NCBI RefSeq assembly: GCF_014168815.1
Contig: NZ_AP021972.1
Coordinates: forward strand, 4,402,001-4,466,000
Reading direction: 5' to 3'
DNA from: Klebsiella sp. WP3-W18-ESBL-02
Lineage (GTDB): Bacteria; Pseudomonadota; Gammaproteobacteria; Enterobacterales; Enterobacteriaceae
DNA: 64,000 nucleotides
Shown here: one piece after another, positions 50,764-63,999 of the stretch
Layout of the letters: the number at the start of each line of letters is the position of its first letter
How positions within the stretch are numbered: the stretch's first letter is position 1
The notes under the pieces: model-generated
Database searches by the model: none
The model's input: the letters and a program-made list of their open reading frames with translations, nothing else
Told to the model about the DNA's origin: nothing
Made by a program: the position numbers and the translations under genes

Positions 50764-53489
50764 GACAGGACGCGCATCCCCCGGTTGCTCAATTAGAGCA
50801 CGTCGGCCAGCGCTTCGGCAGCACCGTCGCGCTCAACGACATTACGCTGGCCATTCCCTCCCGCTGCATGGTGGGGCTGATCGGCCCGGACGGCGTGGGA
50901 AAATCCAGCCTGCTGTCGCTGATCGCCGGCGCGCGAGTGATTGAAGAGGGCAACGTGATGGTGCTGGGCGGCGACATGCGTGATGCCCGGCACCGCCGTG
51001 ATGTCTGCCCGAAAATTGCCTGGATGCCACAGGGACTGGGCAAAAACCTTTATCACACGCTCTCGGTATACGAAAACGTCGACTTCTTCGCCCGTCTGTT
51101 CGGTCATGATAAGCGCGAGCGCGAAGCACGCATCGACGAATTGCTGCACAGCACCGGGCTGGCGCCGTTCCGCGACCGCCCGGCAGGCAAACTCTCCGGA
51201 GGGATGAAGCAAAAGCTGGGCCTGTGCTGCGCGCTAATCCACGATCCGCAGCTGTTGATCCTTGATGAGCCAACCACCGGCGTCGATCCGCTTTCACGTG
51301 CTCAGTTTTGGGAACTTATCGACAGCATTCGCGCACGCCAGCCGGAGATGAGCGTGCTGGTGGCCACCGCCTATATGGAAGAAGCCGAGCGCTTCGACTG
51401 GCTGGTGGCGATGAACGCCGGGGAGGTGCTGGCAACCGGTAGTGCGGAAGAACTGCGTACACAAACCGCCAGCCAGACGCTGGAGCAGGCGTTTATCGCC
51501 CTGCTGCCGGAAGCCCAGCGCAACGCACATCAGCAGGTCATTATCCCACCGCGCGACGCCAGCGAAGAAGAAATTGCGATTGAAGCTCGCGGGCTGACCA
51601 TGCGCTTCGGCGATTTTGTCGCGGTCGATCACGTCAATTTCCGTATTGCCCGCGGCGAGATTTTTGGCTTCCTGGGGTCGAACGGCTGCGGTAAATCCAC
51701 CACCATGAAGATGCTGACCGGCCTCTTACCCGCCAGCGAAGGAGAAGCCTGGCTATTCGGCCAGCCGGTGGATCCGAGGGATATCGAAACCCGCCGCCGC
51801 GTCGGCTATATGTCGCAGGCCTTTTCGCTGTACAGCGAACTGACCGTGCGTCAGAACCTGGAGCTACACGCCCGGCTGTTCCATATCCCCGACGCGGAAA
51901 TTCCCGGCCGCGTGGCCGAAATGAGCCAGCGCTTTATGCTCACCGACGTTGAAGATGCCCTGCCCGCCGCGCTGCCACTGGGTATTCGCCAGCGTCTATC
52001 GCTGGCGGTGGCGGTGATTCATCGCCCCGAGATGCTGATTCTGGATGAACCGACCTCCGGCGTCGATCCGGTGGCGCGTGACATGTTCTGGCAGCTGATG
52101 GTCGATCTTGCCAGACAGGACAAAGTCACCATTTTTATCTCCACCCACTTTATGAACGAAGCCGAGCGTTGCGACCGCATGTCGCTGATGCATGCGGGCA
52201 AAGTGCTGGCCAGCGATACGCCGCAGGCGCTGGTCGCTAAACGCGGTGCGGCGAGCCTGGAAGAGGCGTTTATTGCCTACCTTAAGGAGGCCGCCGAACC
52301 AACGCCCGATACCGGGACAATGACGCCCCCGGCGCAAGCCGCCGCCGAACCACCGCGCCAGGCGTTTAGCTTACGCCGACTGTTCAGCTATAGCCGCCGC
52401 GAAGCGCTGGAGCTGCGCCGCGATCCGGTGCGATCGACGCTGGCCCTGCTCGGAACGGTGATCCTGATGTTTATCATGGGCTATGGGATCAGCATGGACG
52501 TTGAGGACTTACGCTTTGCGGTGCTCGACCGCGATCAAACCGTCAGCAGCCAGCGCTGGACGCAGAACATTGCCGGATCGCGCTACTTTATTGAGCTGTC
52601 GCCGCTGCACAGCTACGACGATCTCGACCGCCGGATGCGCGATGGCGAGCTGGCGGTCGCCATTGAGATCCCCCCCAACTTTGGCCGCGATATTGCGCGC
52701 GGTACACCGGTGCAAATCGGCGTATGGGTGGATGGGGCCATGCCAAACCGTGCGGAGACGGTGCGCGGATACGTGCAGGCTATGCACCTGGCATGGCTAC
52801 AGGAAATGGCCGGAAGACAGCCCAGCGCCGCCAGCGATAGCGCTTTAATGTCAATAGAGACGCGCTACCGCTATAACCCGGATGTGAAGAGTCTGCCGGC
52901 GATCGTACCGGCAGTGATCCCGCTGCTGCTGATGATGATCCCGGCAATGCTCAGCGCCCTAAGCGTGGTGCGCGAAAAAGAGTTGGGTTCCATCATCAAC
53001 CTTTACGTCACGCCGACGACCCGCACCGAATTCCTGCTCGGTAAGCAGATACCGTATATCGCACTGGGCATGTTCAACTTCCTGCTGCTGTGCGCGCTGT
53101 CGGTGTTTGTTTTCGGCGTGCCGCATAAGGGCAGTTTCCTGACGTTAACGCTGGCGGCGCTGCTGTATGTCACTATCGCCACCGGGCTTGGGTTGTTGAT
53201 TTCCACCTTTATGAAGAGCCAGATCGCGGCGATCTTCGGTACCGCCATTATTACGCTGATCCCGGCCACGCAGTTCTCCGGGATGATCGATCCGGTCGCG
53301 TCGCTGGAAGGTCCAGGCCGCTGGATCGGCCAGATTTACCCGACCAGCCACTTTCTGACCATCGCCCGCGGCACCTTCTCGAAGGCGCTGGGGCTCAGCG
53401 ATCTGTGGGCGTCGTTTATTCCGCTGCTGATTGCCGTGCCGTTGGTGTTGGGTTTGAGCGTGTGGCTGCTGAAAAAACAGGAGGGTTAA
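50760..53489 (+). CDS. rbbA: ABC ATPase-permease fusion RbbA
   Basis: The 909-residue protein has two ATP-binding cassettes followed by an ABC-2-type permease half. Cassette 1 has Walker A GPDGVGKSS near residue 42 and signature LSGGMKQKLG. Cassette 2 has GSNGCGKSTTMK near 305 and Walker B MLILDEPTSGVDP. In cassette 2 the signature position reads LPLGIRQRLS, lacking the canonical LSGGQ. Membrane helices start near 560, and MMIPAMLSALSVVREKELG is in the permease domain. E. coli RbbA was described as a ribosome-associated ATPase, but its gene neighbours argue for export. It overlaps yhiI and yhhJ. Confidence 0.92.
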   Translation: MRQDAHPPVAQLEHVGQRFGSTVALNDITLAIPSRCMVGLIGPDGVGKSSLLSLIAGARVIEEGNVMVLGGDMRDARHRRDVCPKIAWMPQGLGKNLYHTLSVYENVDFFARLFGHDKREREARIDELLHSTGLAPFRDRPAGKLSGGMKQKLGLCCALIHDPQLLILDEPTTGVDPLSRAQFWELIDSIRARQPEMSVLVATAYMEEAERFDWLVAMNAGEVLATGSAEELRTQTASQTLEQAFIALLPEAQRNAHQQVIIPPRDASEEEIAIEARGLTMRFGDFVAVDHVNFRIARGEIFGFLGSNGCGKSTTMKMLTGLLPASEGEAWLFGQPVDPRDIETRRRVGYMSQAFSLYSELTVRQNLELHARLFHIPDAEIPGRVAEMSQRFMLTDVEDALPAALPLGIRQRLSLAVAVIHRPEMLILDEPTSGVDPVARDMFWQLMVDLARQDKVTIFISTHFMNEAERCDRMSLMHAGKVLASDTPQALVAKRGAASLEEAFIAYLKEAAEPTPDTGTMTPPAQAAAEPPRQAFSLRRLFSYSRREALELRRDPVRSTLALLGTVILMFIMGYGISMDVEDLRFAVLDRDQTVSSQRWTQNIAGSRYFIELSPLHSYDDLDRRMRDGELAVAIEIPPNFGRDIARGTPVQIGVWVDGAMPNRAETVRGYVQAMHLAWLQEMAGRQPSAASDSALMSIETRYRYNPDVKSLPAIVPAVIPLLLMMIPAMLSALSVVREKELGSIINLYVTPTTRTEFLLGKQIPYIALGMFNFLLLCALSVFVFGVPHKGSFLTLTLAALLYVTIATGLGLLISTFMKSQIAAIFGTAIITLIPATQFSGMIDPVASLEGPGRWIGQIYPTSHFLTIARGTFSKALGLSDLWASFIPLLIAVPLVLGLSVWLLKKQEG

Positions 53490-54613
53490 TGCGCGGATTA
53501 CGCAATATTTATAACCTCGGCGTGAAGGAACTGCGCAGCCTGCTGGGCGATAAAGCGATGCTGGCGCTGATCGTGTTTGCGTTTACGGTGTCGGTTTACT
53601 CGTCGGCAACGGTGATGCCTGGCTCGCTGCATCTGGCGCCGATTGCGATTGCTGATATGGACAAGTCGCAGCTTTCGTCACGGATTATTAACAGCTTCTA
53701 TCGCCCGTGGTTTCTGGAGCCGGAGCTGATCACCGCCGACGAGATGGACGCGGGACTGGATGCCGGGCGCTACACCTTCGCCATCAATATTCCACCTAAT
53801 TTTCAACGTGATGTGCTGGCGGGAAGGCAGCCGGAATTACAGGTTAACGTGGATGCGACGCGTATGAGTCAGGCATTTACCGGCAACAGCTATATCCAGA
53901 ATATCGTGACCGGCGAGGTAAACAGCTTTGTGGCACGATATCGGGATAACAGTGCGCTGCCGGTGGAGCTGGCGGTGCGGATGCGCTTTAACCCTAATCT
54001 TGAGCAGGAGCGGTTCGGCGCAGTCATGGCCATTATCAACAACATTACGATGCTGGCGATTGTGCTCACCGGTTCGGCGTTGATCCGCGAGCGTGAGCAT
54101 GGAACGGTGGAGCATCTGTTGGTGATGCCGGTGACGCCGTTTGAAATTATGCTCGCCAAGGTCTGGTCTATGGGATTGGTGGTTCTGGTCGTCTCCGGGC
54201 TGTCGCTGATACTGATGGTGCAGGGCGTGTTGCAGGTGCCGATCGAAGGCTCGATCCCGCTCTTTATGCTGGGGGTTGCGCTGAGCCTGTTTGCAACGAC
54301 GTCGATCGGCATTTTTATGGGGACGATTGCCCGTTCAATGCCGCAGTTAGGGCTGCTGATGATCCTTGTACTGCTGCCGTTGCAGATGCTGTCCGGCGGT
54401 TCAACGCCGCGCGAGAGTATGCCTCAGGTGGTGCAGGATATTATGCAAACGATGCCGACAACGCACTTTGTCAGCCTGGCGCAGGCGATTCTCTATCGCG
54501 GTGCTGACTTTGCCATCGTCTGGCCGCAGTTCCTGACGCTGATAGTGATTGGCGGGGTATTTTTTACCGTTGCTCTGGTGCGTTTTCGCAAAACCATCGG
54601 CGAAATGGCATAA
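53489..54613 (+). CDS. yhhJ: ABC-2-type permease YhhJ
   Basis: The 374-residue membrane protein has one N-terminal helix (AMLALIVFAFTVSVYSSATV), a large periplasmic loop, and about five C-terminal helices with the ABC-2 signature region LIREREHGTVEHLLVMPVTPFE. Length matches E. coli YhhJ. The ATG at 53489 overlaps the rbbA stop by one base (TAATG), with GAGGG as ribosome site. It would pair with the permease half of RbbA to form the membrane pore. A REP unit follows. Confidence 0.92.
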   Translation: MRGLRNIYNLGVKELRSLLGDKAMLALIVFAFTVSVYSSATVMPGSLHLAPIAIADMDKSQLSSRIINSFYRPWFLEPELITADEMDAGLDAGRYTFAINIPPNFQRDVLAGRQPELQVNVDATRMSQAFTGNSYIQNIVTGEVNSFVARYRDNSALPVELAVRMRFNPNLEQERFGAVMAIINNITMLAIVLTGSALIREREHGTVEHLLVMPVTPFEIMLAKVWSMGLVVLVVSGLSLILMVQGVLQVPIEGSIPLFMLGVALSLFATTSIGIFMGTIARSMPQLGLLMILVLLPLQMLSGGSTPRESMPQVVQDIMQTMPTTHFVSLAQAILYRGADFAIVWPQFLTLIVIGGVFFTVALVRFRKTIGEMA

Positions 54614-54626
54614 ATATGTTCTGCCC

Positions 54627-54658
54627 GTAGGCCGGATAAGGCGAAGCCGCCATCCGGC
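54627..54658. repeat. REP element between yhhJ and the rRNA terminator
   Basis: One REP unit (GTAGGCCGGATAAGG to GCCATCCGGC) lies between convergent transcription units. Confidence 0.8.
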
Positions 54659-54694
54659 AATATCCACAATGCCGCATCCCACAAAGCGCAGACG

Positions 54695-54723
54695 CAAAAA
54701 AGCCCATCCGTCAGGATGGGCTT
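54695..54723 (-). terminator. rRNA operon terminator
   Basis: On the minus strand AAGCCCATCC (54723-54714) pairs with GGATGGGCTT (54709-54700), followed by TTTTGCG. It lies 14 bases beyond the 5S 3' end and is a strong rho-independent terminator of the rrn transcript. Confidence 0.92.
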
Positions 54724-54736
54724 CTTCACTTAATTG

Positions 54737-54856
54737 ATGCCTGGCAGTTCCCTACTCTCGCATGGGGAGACCCCACACTACCATCGGCGCTACGGCGTTT
54801 CACTTCTGAGTTCGGCATGGGGTCAGGTGGGACCACCGCGCTACGGCCGCCAGGCA
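54737..54856 (-). rRNA. rrf: 5S ribosomal RNA
   Basis: The minus strand reads TGCCTGGCGGCCGTAGCGCG at the 5' end and closes with CTGCCAGGCAT, forming the terminal helix of a 120-base enterobacterial 5S rRNA. Ends are set by that helix. No tRNA lies between it and the terminator. Confidence 0.97.
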
Positions 54857-54951
54857 AATTCTGTTATTAACCCGCTTTTCGCCGGTTAATGTAATCTGTA
54901 ATCAAGCTGAATATGATGTCTGTCTCTTCGCCAAAACATCTTCGGCGTTGT

Positions 54952-57858
<2,907 letters not shown>

Positions 57859-58064
57859 TCACAACCCGAAGATGTTTCGTAAAACACCATCGTGTTGCGA
57901 AAATTTGAGAGACTCGAACACACCGCTTATCTGCTCTTATTACGGAGAACAGACACAGTGTGTCGTTTCAATTTTCAGCTTGATCCAGATTTTTAAAGAG
58001 CAAAACTTCGCAGTGAACCTTTTCAGGTACACTCTGAAGTTTTCTTGTATTGTTGCAGTAAAGA

Positions 58065-58140
58065 TGGTGGAGCTATGCGGGATCGAACCGCAGACCTCCT
58101 GCGTGCAAAGCAGGCGCTCTCCCAGCTGAGCTATAGCCCC
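58065..58140 (-). tRNA. alaT: tRNA-Ala (anticodon TGC)
   Basis: The 76-base minus-strand sequence starts GGGGCTATAGCTCAGCTGGG, has the anticodon loop CTTTGCAAG with TGC, and ends AGCTCCACCA with the encoded CCA. It lies in the 16S-23S spacer, as in rrnA, rrnD and rrnH of E. coli. Confidence 0.98.
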
Positions 58141-58178
58141 ATCGTTTATGAATCTCCCTCAAATTCGCGGGACGAATT

Positions 58179-58255
<77 letters not shown>

Positions 58256-58325
58256 GCAGAGATTCTTTACTGCTATTTTTCATCAGACAATCTGTGTGAG
58301 CACTTCAAAGAACGCTTCTTTAAGG

Positions 58326-59865
<1,540 letters not shown>

Positions 59866-59993
59866 AAGTTTGATGCTCGTGAATTAAACTTCGTAATGAA
59901 TTACGTGTTCACTCAGAGACTTGGTATTCATTTTTCGTCTTGCGACGTTAAGAATCCGTATCTTCGAGTGCCCACACAGATTGTCTGATAAAT

Positions 59994-60005
59994 TGTTAAA
60001 GAGCA
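59994..60005 (-). promoter_or_regulatory. rrn leader boxA antitermination site
   Basis: TGCTCTTTAACA on the minus strand is the exact rrn boxA core, where NusB/S10 load the antitermination complex. The same motif lies in the 16S-23S spacer (minus-strand GCTCTTTAAAAATCTGG near 58000). Confidence 0.9.
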
Positions 60006-60043
60006 GTGCAACACGGCTTTCGCTCACTGTTGCGAGGTGGCGT

Positions 60044-60071
60044 ATATTACGCTTTCCTCTTTCAGAGTCAA
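60044..60071 (-). promoter_or_regulatory. rrn P2 promoter
   Basis: Minus strand: -35 TTGACT at 60071-60066, 16-base spacer, -10 TAATAT at 60049-60044, about 180 bases upstream of 16S, matching the position and sequence of enterobacterial rrn P2. Confidence 0.88.
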
Positions 60072-60155
60072 CCCTGATTTTCAGGATTTTTTCTCTTCAA
60101 CCTAACCGGCTAGTTGCTGTGAAGTGATTCACATCCGCCGTGTCGATGGAGGCGC

Positions 60156-60183
60156 ATTATAGGGAGTTTCCCTGAGGCCGCAA
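60156..60183 (-). promoter_or_regulatory. rrn P1 promoter
   Basis: Minus strand: -35 TTGCGG at 60183-60178, 16-base spacer, -10 TATAAT at 60161-60156, then the GC-rich discriminator GCGCC that makes P1 sensitive to ppGpp and DksA. P1 lies 112 bases upstream of P2. A consensus DnaA box TTATCCACA occurs at 60260-60268, in the upstream activation zone. Confidence 0.9.
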
Positions 60184-60338
60184 CCCTTAAATTGCAGAAA
60201 AATGACTGACTGCTGCATTCCACAGCAGAACCCCGCCTTATACCCATTTACACACAGAGTTATCCACAATTTTACGTTGCAATAACGTATGAGCGGCTAT
60301 TCAGGTACGGATTTTCACGGTCGCGCTTTCCATTTACT

Positions 60339-61752
60339 TAGTTGATTTTCACCAGACCACCTTTAATCGTGAGTACCCCACCGCATCTACCGTTTGCGTT
60401 GAGCTGGCTTTATTGGTCAGCGTGGCTCTCGCTTCATTATTAATCGTGGTTGCCTTCTGGGTTAGCCCCGCTTTGGCTTCGCTGACGATATTGGTAGCAT
60501 CCAGTTTCAGGTCCCTCACCGCGCAGGCTTTAAAATCGACCCCGCTTTTCAGCGTGAGCGACTGACTGCTTTCAAGCGTTAATGTGCCGGTGACCTTTAT
60601 TGCCAGGTTACCATCTACATTTAAGGTGTAGTCACCATTCACTTTCGTCAGGTCATTACCGTCAACGGTATGTTGCTGGTCGCCCTTCACCCTGACGCTA
60701 CGTTTGTCGTTGACCTCAGCGTGTCGCTTCCCTTCTTTATTATTACCGTGCGATTGCCCTTGTTAACGATCACTTTCTCATCGTCTAGAAGAGCGATCGT
60801 TTTTGACGTTAACGGTCTGGTCGCGGCCAATCGCCGTCGTGCTGTCGTTTAACACGTTCAGATGGAAATCTCTCTGCGCCTGCATCGCCAGCAACCCAGC
60901 GTCTTTTTTGTCATCGAAGCGCAGTTCGTAAAAACCTGTTTCGCTTTTAGTTTTAATGCCAGACTGGGTCTGTTTCGCCGGAAGCGAATACGGCAGGGCA
61001 TTTGCGCCGGTATGCACGCAGCCAGTAATGAGCGGCTTATCCGGGCCGCCGTCGATAAAGCTCACCACCACCGATGCGTGGAATAAACTGCGCGCCAAAA
61101 CCGTTGCCGCTCCAGGCGGTGGCGACCCGCAGCCAGCAGGAGCAGGTTTCGTCGTTTTTACCTTCTCTGTCCCACGGGAACTGCACCTTCACTCGCCCGA
61201 GTTTATCGGTCCAGATCGCCTCGCCGCTTTTGCCGACTACCTGCGCCGTTTGGGTGTGCATAAACGGTTTTGGCGTGCTGCTCTGAGGGCAATACGGCGT
61301 GTTTTTTAGGATGGCGGTGAAGCGGTTGCGATAGCGCTCACCGTCGTATTCATGGCTGACGGCGGTAATGAGCCAGTCAATGTTTAGAGATTTGTCATCA
61401 TGATCGGTGAGCGTAAACCAGTGCCCGGCGGCCAGCGCCGCGCAGTCGCTTTCACCGACCAGCCGTTTCGCCTGCGCCTTCAGGGCGTTACCCTTCCCCG
61501 CCGTCAGCAAATGCAGCTTTGCCGAACGAATGGTTCCGGTTTCCCGCTTACTGCTCTGCGCTGCCTGGTACTGGACCTTTTTCTCACCTGGATTGGCGGG
61601 AAGGCGCTGTTATCATCTGACAGCACCAGCGTGAGCTTGACTTTCTGATGGGTAAAGAACCAGAAAATCCCCTCCTGCTCCAGCAGTCGCGAAACAAAAT
61701 TAAAGCCGCTTTCGTTGTATTGCAGGCAGTATTCGCGCTTCTCTGGTTTGGT
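60339..61752 (-). pseudogene. vgrG: Type VI secretion spike protein VgrG, decayed
   Basis: VgrG-like segments appear in successive frames. First comes REYCLQYNESGFNFVSRLL then QEGIFWFFTHQK (about 61752-61590), followed by LGRVKVQFPWDREGKNDE and WSGNGFGAQFIPRIG (61510-61085). Then VVVSFIDGGPDKPLITGCVH (61085-60790), LLDDEKVIVNKGNRTVIIKK, and GDYTLNVDGNLAIKVTGTLT. The C-terminus GVLTIKGGLVKIN with its stop at 60339 is in yet another frame. At least four frameshifts or small deletions are needed, and the first third of the gene is missing. VgrG trimers form the T6SS needle tip; this copy cannot be functional. Confidence 0.87.
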
Positions 61753-61760
61753 TCAGACAC

Positions 61761-61784
61761 AAAAAAAGACGTCCGTTGACGTCT
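61761..61784 (-). terminator. Rho-independent terminator at the vgrG truncation point
   Basis: On the minus strand AGACGTC (61784-61778), loop AACG and GACGTCT (61773-61767) are followed by seven T. It sits just upstream of the truncated vgrG and downstream of a tRNA-Leu-like fragment, as if it were the terminator of a lost tRNA gene. Confidence 0.8.
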
Positions 61785-61797
61785 ATTGATGTTCCGA

Positions 61798-61815
61798 TGG
61801 TGCGAAGGCCGCACC
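61798..61815 (-). other. tRNA-Leu-like 3' end remnant (possible attachment site)
   Basis: On the minus strand GGTGCGGCCTTCGCACCA resembles the 3' end of leuX-type tRNA-Leu (GGCCTTCGGCACCA), with one missing G, and is followed 13 bases later by a terminator. The rest of a tRNA cannot be folded upstream. Such 3' fragments are left at attL or attR of elements that integrate into tRNA genes. Confidence 0.35.
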
Positions 61816-61927
61816 GCGATTTTCAGCATAACAACATGAAATCAATGGATTTATAAAAATACGCAGTTGCTTTGTATACTCACATGTATACTCAGCACCA
61901 TTTCTTAAGAAATCAATTCATTCAATA

Positions 61928-62722
61928 CTACTCATCATCGTCTTCCACTGGTTCCAGTACGTCAAGCGCAACTCGCACCATCGCAATAGAACCTATACGG
62001 ATAAAAGCATCCTCCCCATCCTCATCAGTTATCATGTAGCGATCTGCTGTTTCAGGCTCACAATCCAGCATTTCAAAGAACGCGTTCAACTGACCGATAT
62101 CCCCCGCCTCCTCATTTTGCGGCGCATCAGACTCAACACTCAGCGGTATCACTGGCCCACCGTTGACCAGAGTGATATGAACATTGAAATAATCGTCCTC
62201 GTAGTCATCCTCTTCATCAACGATTGTTGGTAAACCATCAGCCAGAAACTGATGAAATACCACTTCACGTATATTTAATGCGTAGCGATGCTGCTCGGAA
62301 TTAAAAACAAAGAAACGTTCTATATTAGGGGCGGTCTGTTCCTGAAAATAATAATAGAATCGCCGCTTATCCGCAGAAGATATAGGCAATAGCAGGTAAT
62401 CCTGCTGCCCCTGTAGCCAAAGTTTTACGGTCCAGAGGTTGCAGTCCATTTCGATGCCACTGGTCGCAATATTTTCCAGCTCCTCATCGCTACAACTATA
62501 CTGACTGCGCACTTTTTTCAGTGTGTTTTCGCCACCAGGAAAGACGGCATTTAGCGGTTTATCCAGCGCTGAACATATTGCCTGCGCAAGCCCCAGTCGG
62601 GCTGCAACCTTTCCACTTTCGATACGCTGAATTTGCTGCTGGCTGGTTCCGACCATAAATGCCAGTTCGCGTTGGGTGATAGATAGCTGGGTACGAAGCT
62701 GTTTGATGTTGTTCTGTAACAT
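61928..62722 (-). CDS. XRE-family regulator with a large C-terminal domain
   Basis: The protein of about 264 residues has an N-terminal Cro/C1-type helix-turn-helix (residues 5-60, QLSITQRELAFMVGTSQQQI then QRIESGKVAARLGLAQAI). A C-terminal acidic region follows, without recognisable enzyme motifs (DEEDDYEDDYFNVHITLVNG, DVLEPVEDDDE). The ATG at 62722 is favoured because AGGA precedes it by eight bases; the ATG at 62731 overlaps that ribosome site. It follows island remnants and precedes a toxin-antitoxin pair, typical of genomic-island cargo. The middle segment KLWLQGQQDYLLLPISSADK has no known function. Confidence 0.78.
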   Translation of the reverse strand: MLQNNIKQLRTQLSITQRELAFMVGTSQQQIQRIESGKVAARLGLAQAICSALDKPLNAVFPGGENTLKKVRSQYSCSDEELENIATSGIEMDCNLWTVKLWLQGQQDYLLLPISSADKRRFYYYFQEQTAPNIERFFVFNSEQHRYALNIREVVFHQFLADGLPTIVDEEDDYEDDYFNVHITLVNGGPVIPLSVESDAPQNEEAGDIGQLNAFFEMLDCEPETADRYMITDEDGEDAFIRIGSIAMVRVALDVLEPVEDDDE

Positions 62723-62837
62723 GGCATCCATCCTTCAGAAGGAGACAGAAAGTACCATTAAAACACATAAATGAGTAAAGACACAAAATCGTGTTTTTAC
62801 TCAGTAATCAGCGCTCGTGAACGAAAAGAAAATCTCT

Positions 62838-63113
62838 TCAGCGTTCTTCTTTTGTATGCCAGAGATCCACGATATAGATATCATTGTCACGAAGTTCGTA
62901 GTGAACCTCGTAATCATCAAATAACACTTTTCGGACTTCCCGAGGTTCATACCGAGGCTGCTGTACGCCAATTGCCGGATGCGCTGCAAGGCCAGCGCAT
63001 CCAGTAATCAGGCGATCCAAAACGTCATCGGCGTGCTGGCGGCTATACTGAAGGGCAAAACGGTAGATACGCTCCAAGTCATCCTGAGCTTTAAGCGTCC
63101 AGTAAATTTCCAT
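62838..63113 (-). CDS. ParE/RelE-superfamily toxin
   Basis: The 91-residue protein shows the RelE/ParE fold pattern: EIYWTLKAQDDLERIYRFAL at the N-terminus, a central YEPREVRKVLFDDYEVHYEL and the C-terminal IYIVDLWHTKEER. The antitoxin gene precedes it by three bases, the usual ParDE order. ParE proteins inhibit gyrase, RelE proteins cut mRNA; sequence alone slightly favours ParE-like. Confidence 0.88.
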   Translation of the reverse strand: MEIYWTLKAQDDLERIYRFALQYSRQHADDVLDRLITGCAGLAAHPAIGVQQPRYEPREVRKVLFDDYEVHYELRDNDIYIVDLWHTKEER

Positions 63114-63116
63114 TTA

Positions 63117-63365
63117 TCAAGCTTTCTTTAAACGGTTAGCGAAATCCACCATGTTCGAATGACTCACCACACGACCAGCATCCACATCGGCAAGACCGGC
63201 CTGGATACTCTGATGACGCCGTTCTCTTTCGGCCAGCATACTGGTCAACGCTTCCTTAATAATCCAGCTCTTAGAACGATCTAACTCAATTGCCAGATTT
63301 TCAACAGCAGCAGCCAACTCCACTGGTATCTGTGCGCTGATGGTTTGTTTAGTAAGCGAACCCAT
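63117..63365 (-). CDS. ParD-like ribbon-helix-helix antitoxin
   Basis: The 82-residue protein starts at the ATG at 63365 (MGSLTKQTISAQIPVELAAA), with a GGAGATAA-type ribosome site just upstream; a longer in-frame start exists 8 codons earlier. The N-terminal ribbon-helix-helix (TISAQIPVELAAAVENLAIE then DRSKSWIIKEAL) binds DNA, and the C-terminal tail (VVSHSNMVDFANRLKKA) neutralises the toxin. Palindromic AT-rich sequence upstream (63385-63410) may be its operator. Confidence 0.88.
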   Translation of the reverse strand: MGSLTKQTISAQIPVELAAAVENLAIELDRSKSWIIKEALTSMLAERERRHQSIQAGLADVDAGRVVSHSNMVDFANRLKKA

Positions 63366-63441
63366 AGGGATTATCTCCTTTAATAACATTTAATAACTCC
63401 TATTAAGATTAGCATAGAGGTGCCTATAAAAACATCACATC

Positions 63442-63999
63442 TCATTTTGCAGGCAACATCCCCGGAAAGTGCTTTGCCACAATGTCATTCATCTTTTCCA
63501 CCAGATCCAGCCGTTTGAACGTGATATGCCCGCTCCCCTTCTGAAAGTAGCGAATGATGAACAAATCATCTTCGAAAACCTGCTGATGCGGGTTATCGCG
63601 CACAAAATCCATAAACCGGATGGAGACATCATGCCGGTTATCGGGAATGGTTTTGCCATCCAGCAGATACAGCATCCGCTCCAGATCGGCGAGCTGATCG
63701 CGCCGCCAGCCCCAGTTTAGGCTGTAGCCCCATCGGTCATGTTTCACCAGATTGTTAACGATGATCTTCTTGCCGAAGTAGCAAGGGTTATTGGTTTTAT
63801 AGTCCCAGCTCAACCCTTTAAACACATTGATAATGCCGCGCTCAAAAACGTCCTGCTTGTTATGGTGCAACTGCTCAAAGGTACTCAGGATATTGGCTTC
63901 GCTGATGGCCGGAAGATCGCCCTCCTCCAGGTTCTTCGCCCACTGACTACGGGCTTCAGCGTCCATCAAGGTTAACATCCCGGATTTCAGCATCAGATC
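63442..63999 (-). CDS. DUF4942 protein, 3' part
   Basis: The frame continues past the right edge (GAT CTG precedes the internal ATG at 63993), so only the C-terminal 185 or so residues are visible. They contain the DUF4942 pattern ISEANILSTFEQLHHNKQDV, then FERGIINVFKGLSWDYKTN and a YFQKGSGHITFKRLDLVEKM stretch, ending in HFPGMLPAK. DUF4942 proteins are frequent on plasmids and CP4-type islands, often with antirestriction or toxin-antitoxin genes; function is unknown. It supports island identity for the right end of the window. Confidence 0.83.
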   Translation of the reverse strand, partial: DLMLKSGMLTLMDAEARSQWAKNLEEGDLPAISEANILSTFEQLHHNKQDVFERGIINVFKGLSWDYKTNNPCYFGKKIIVNNLVKHDRWGYSLNWGWRRDQLADLERMLYLLDGKTIPDNRHDVSIRFMDFVRDNPHQQVFEDDLFIIRYFQKGSGHITFKRLDLVEKMNDIVAKHFPGMLPAK

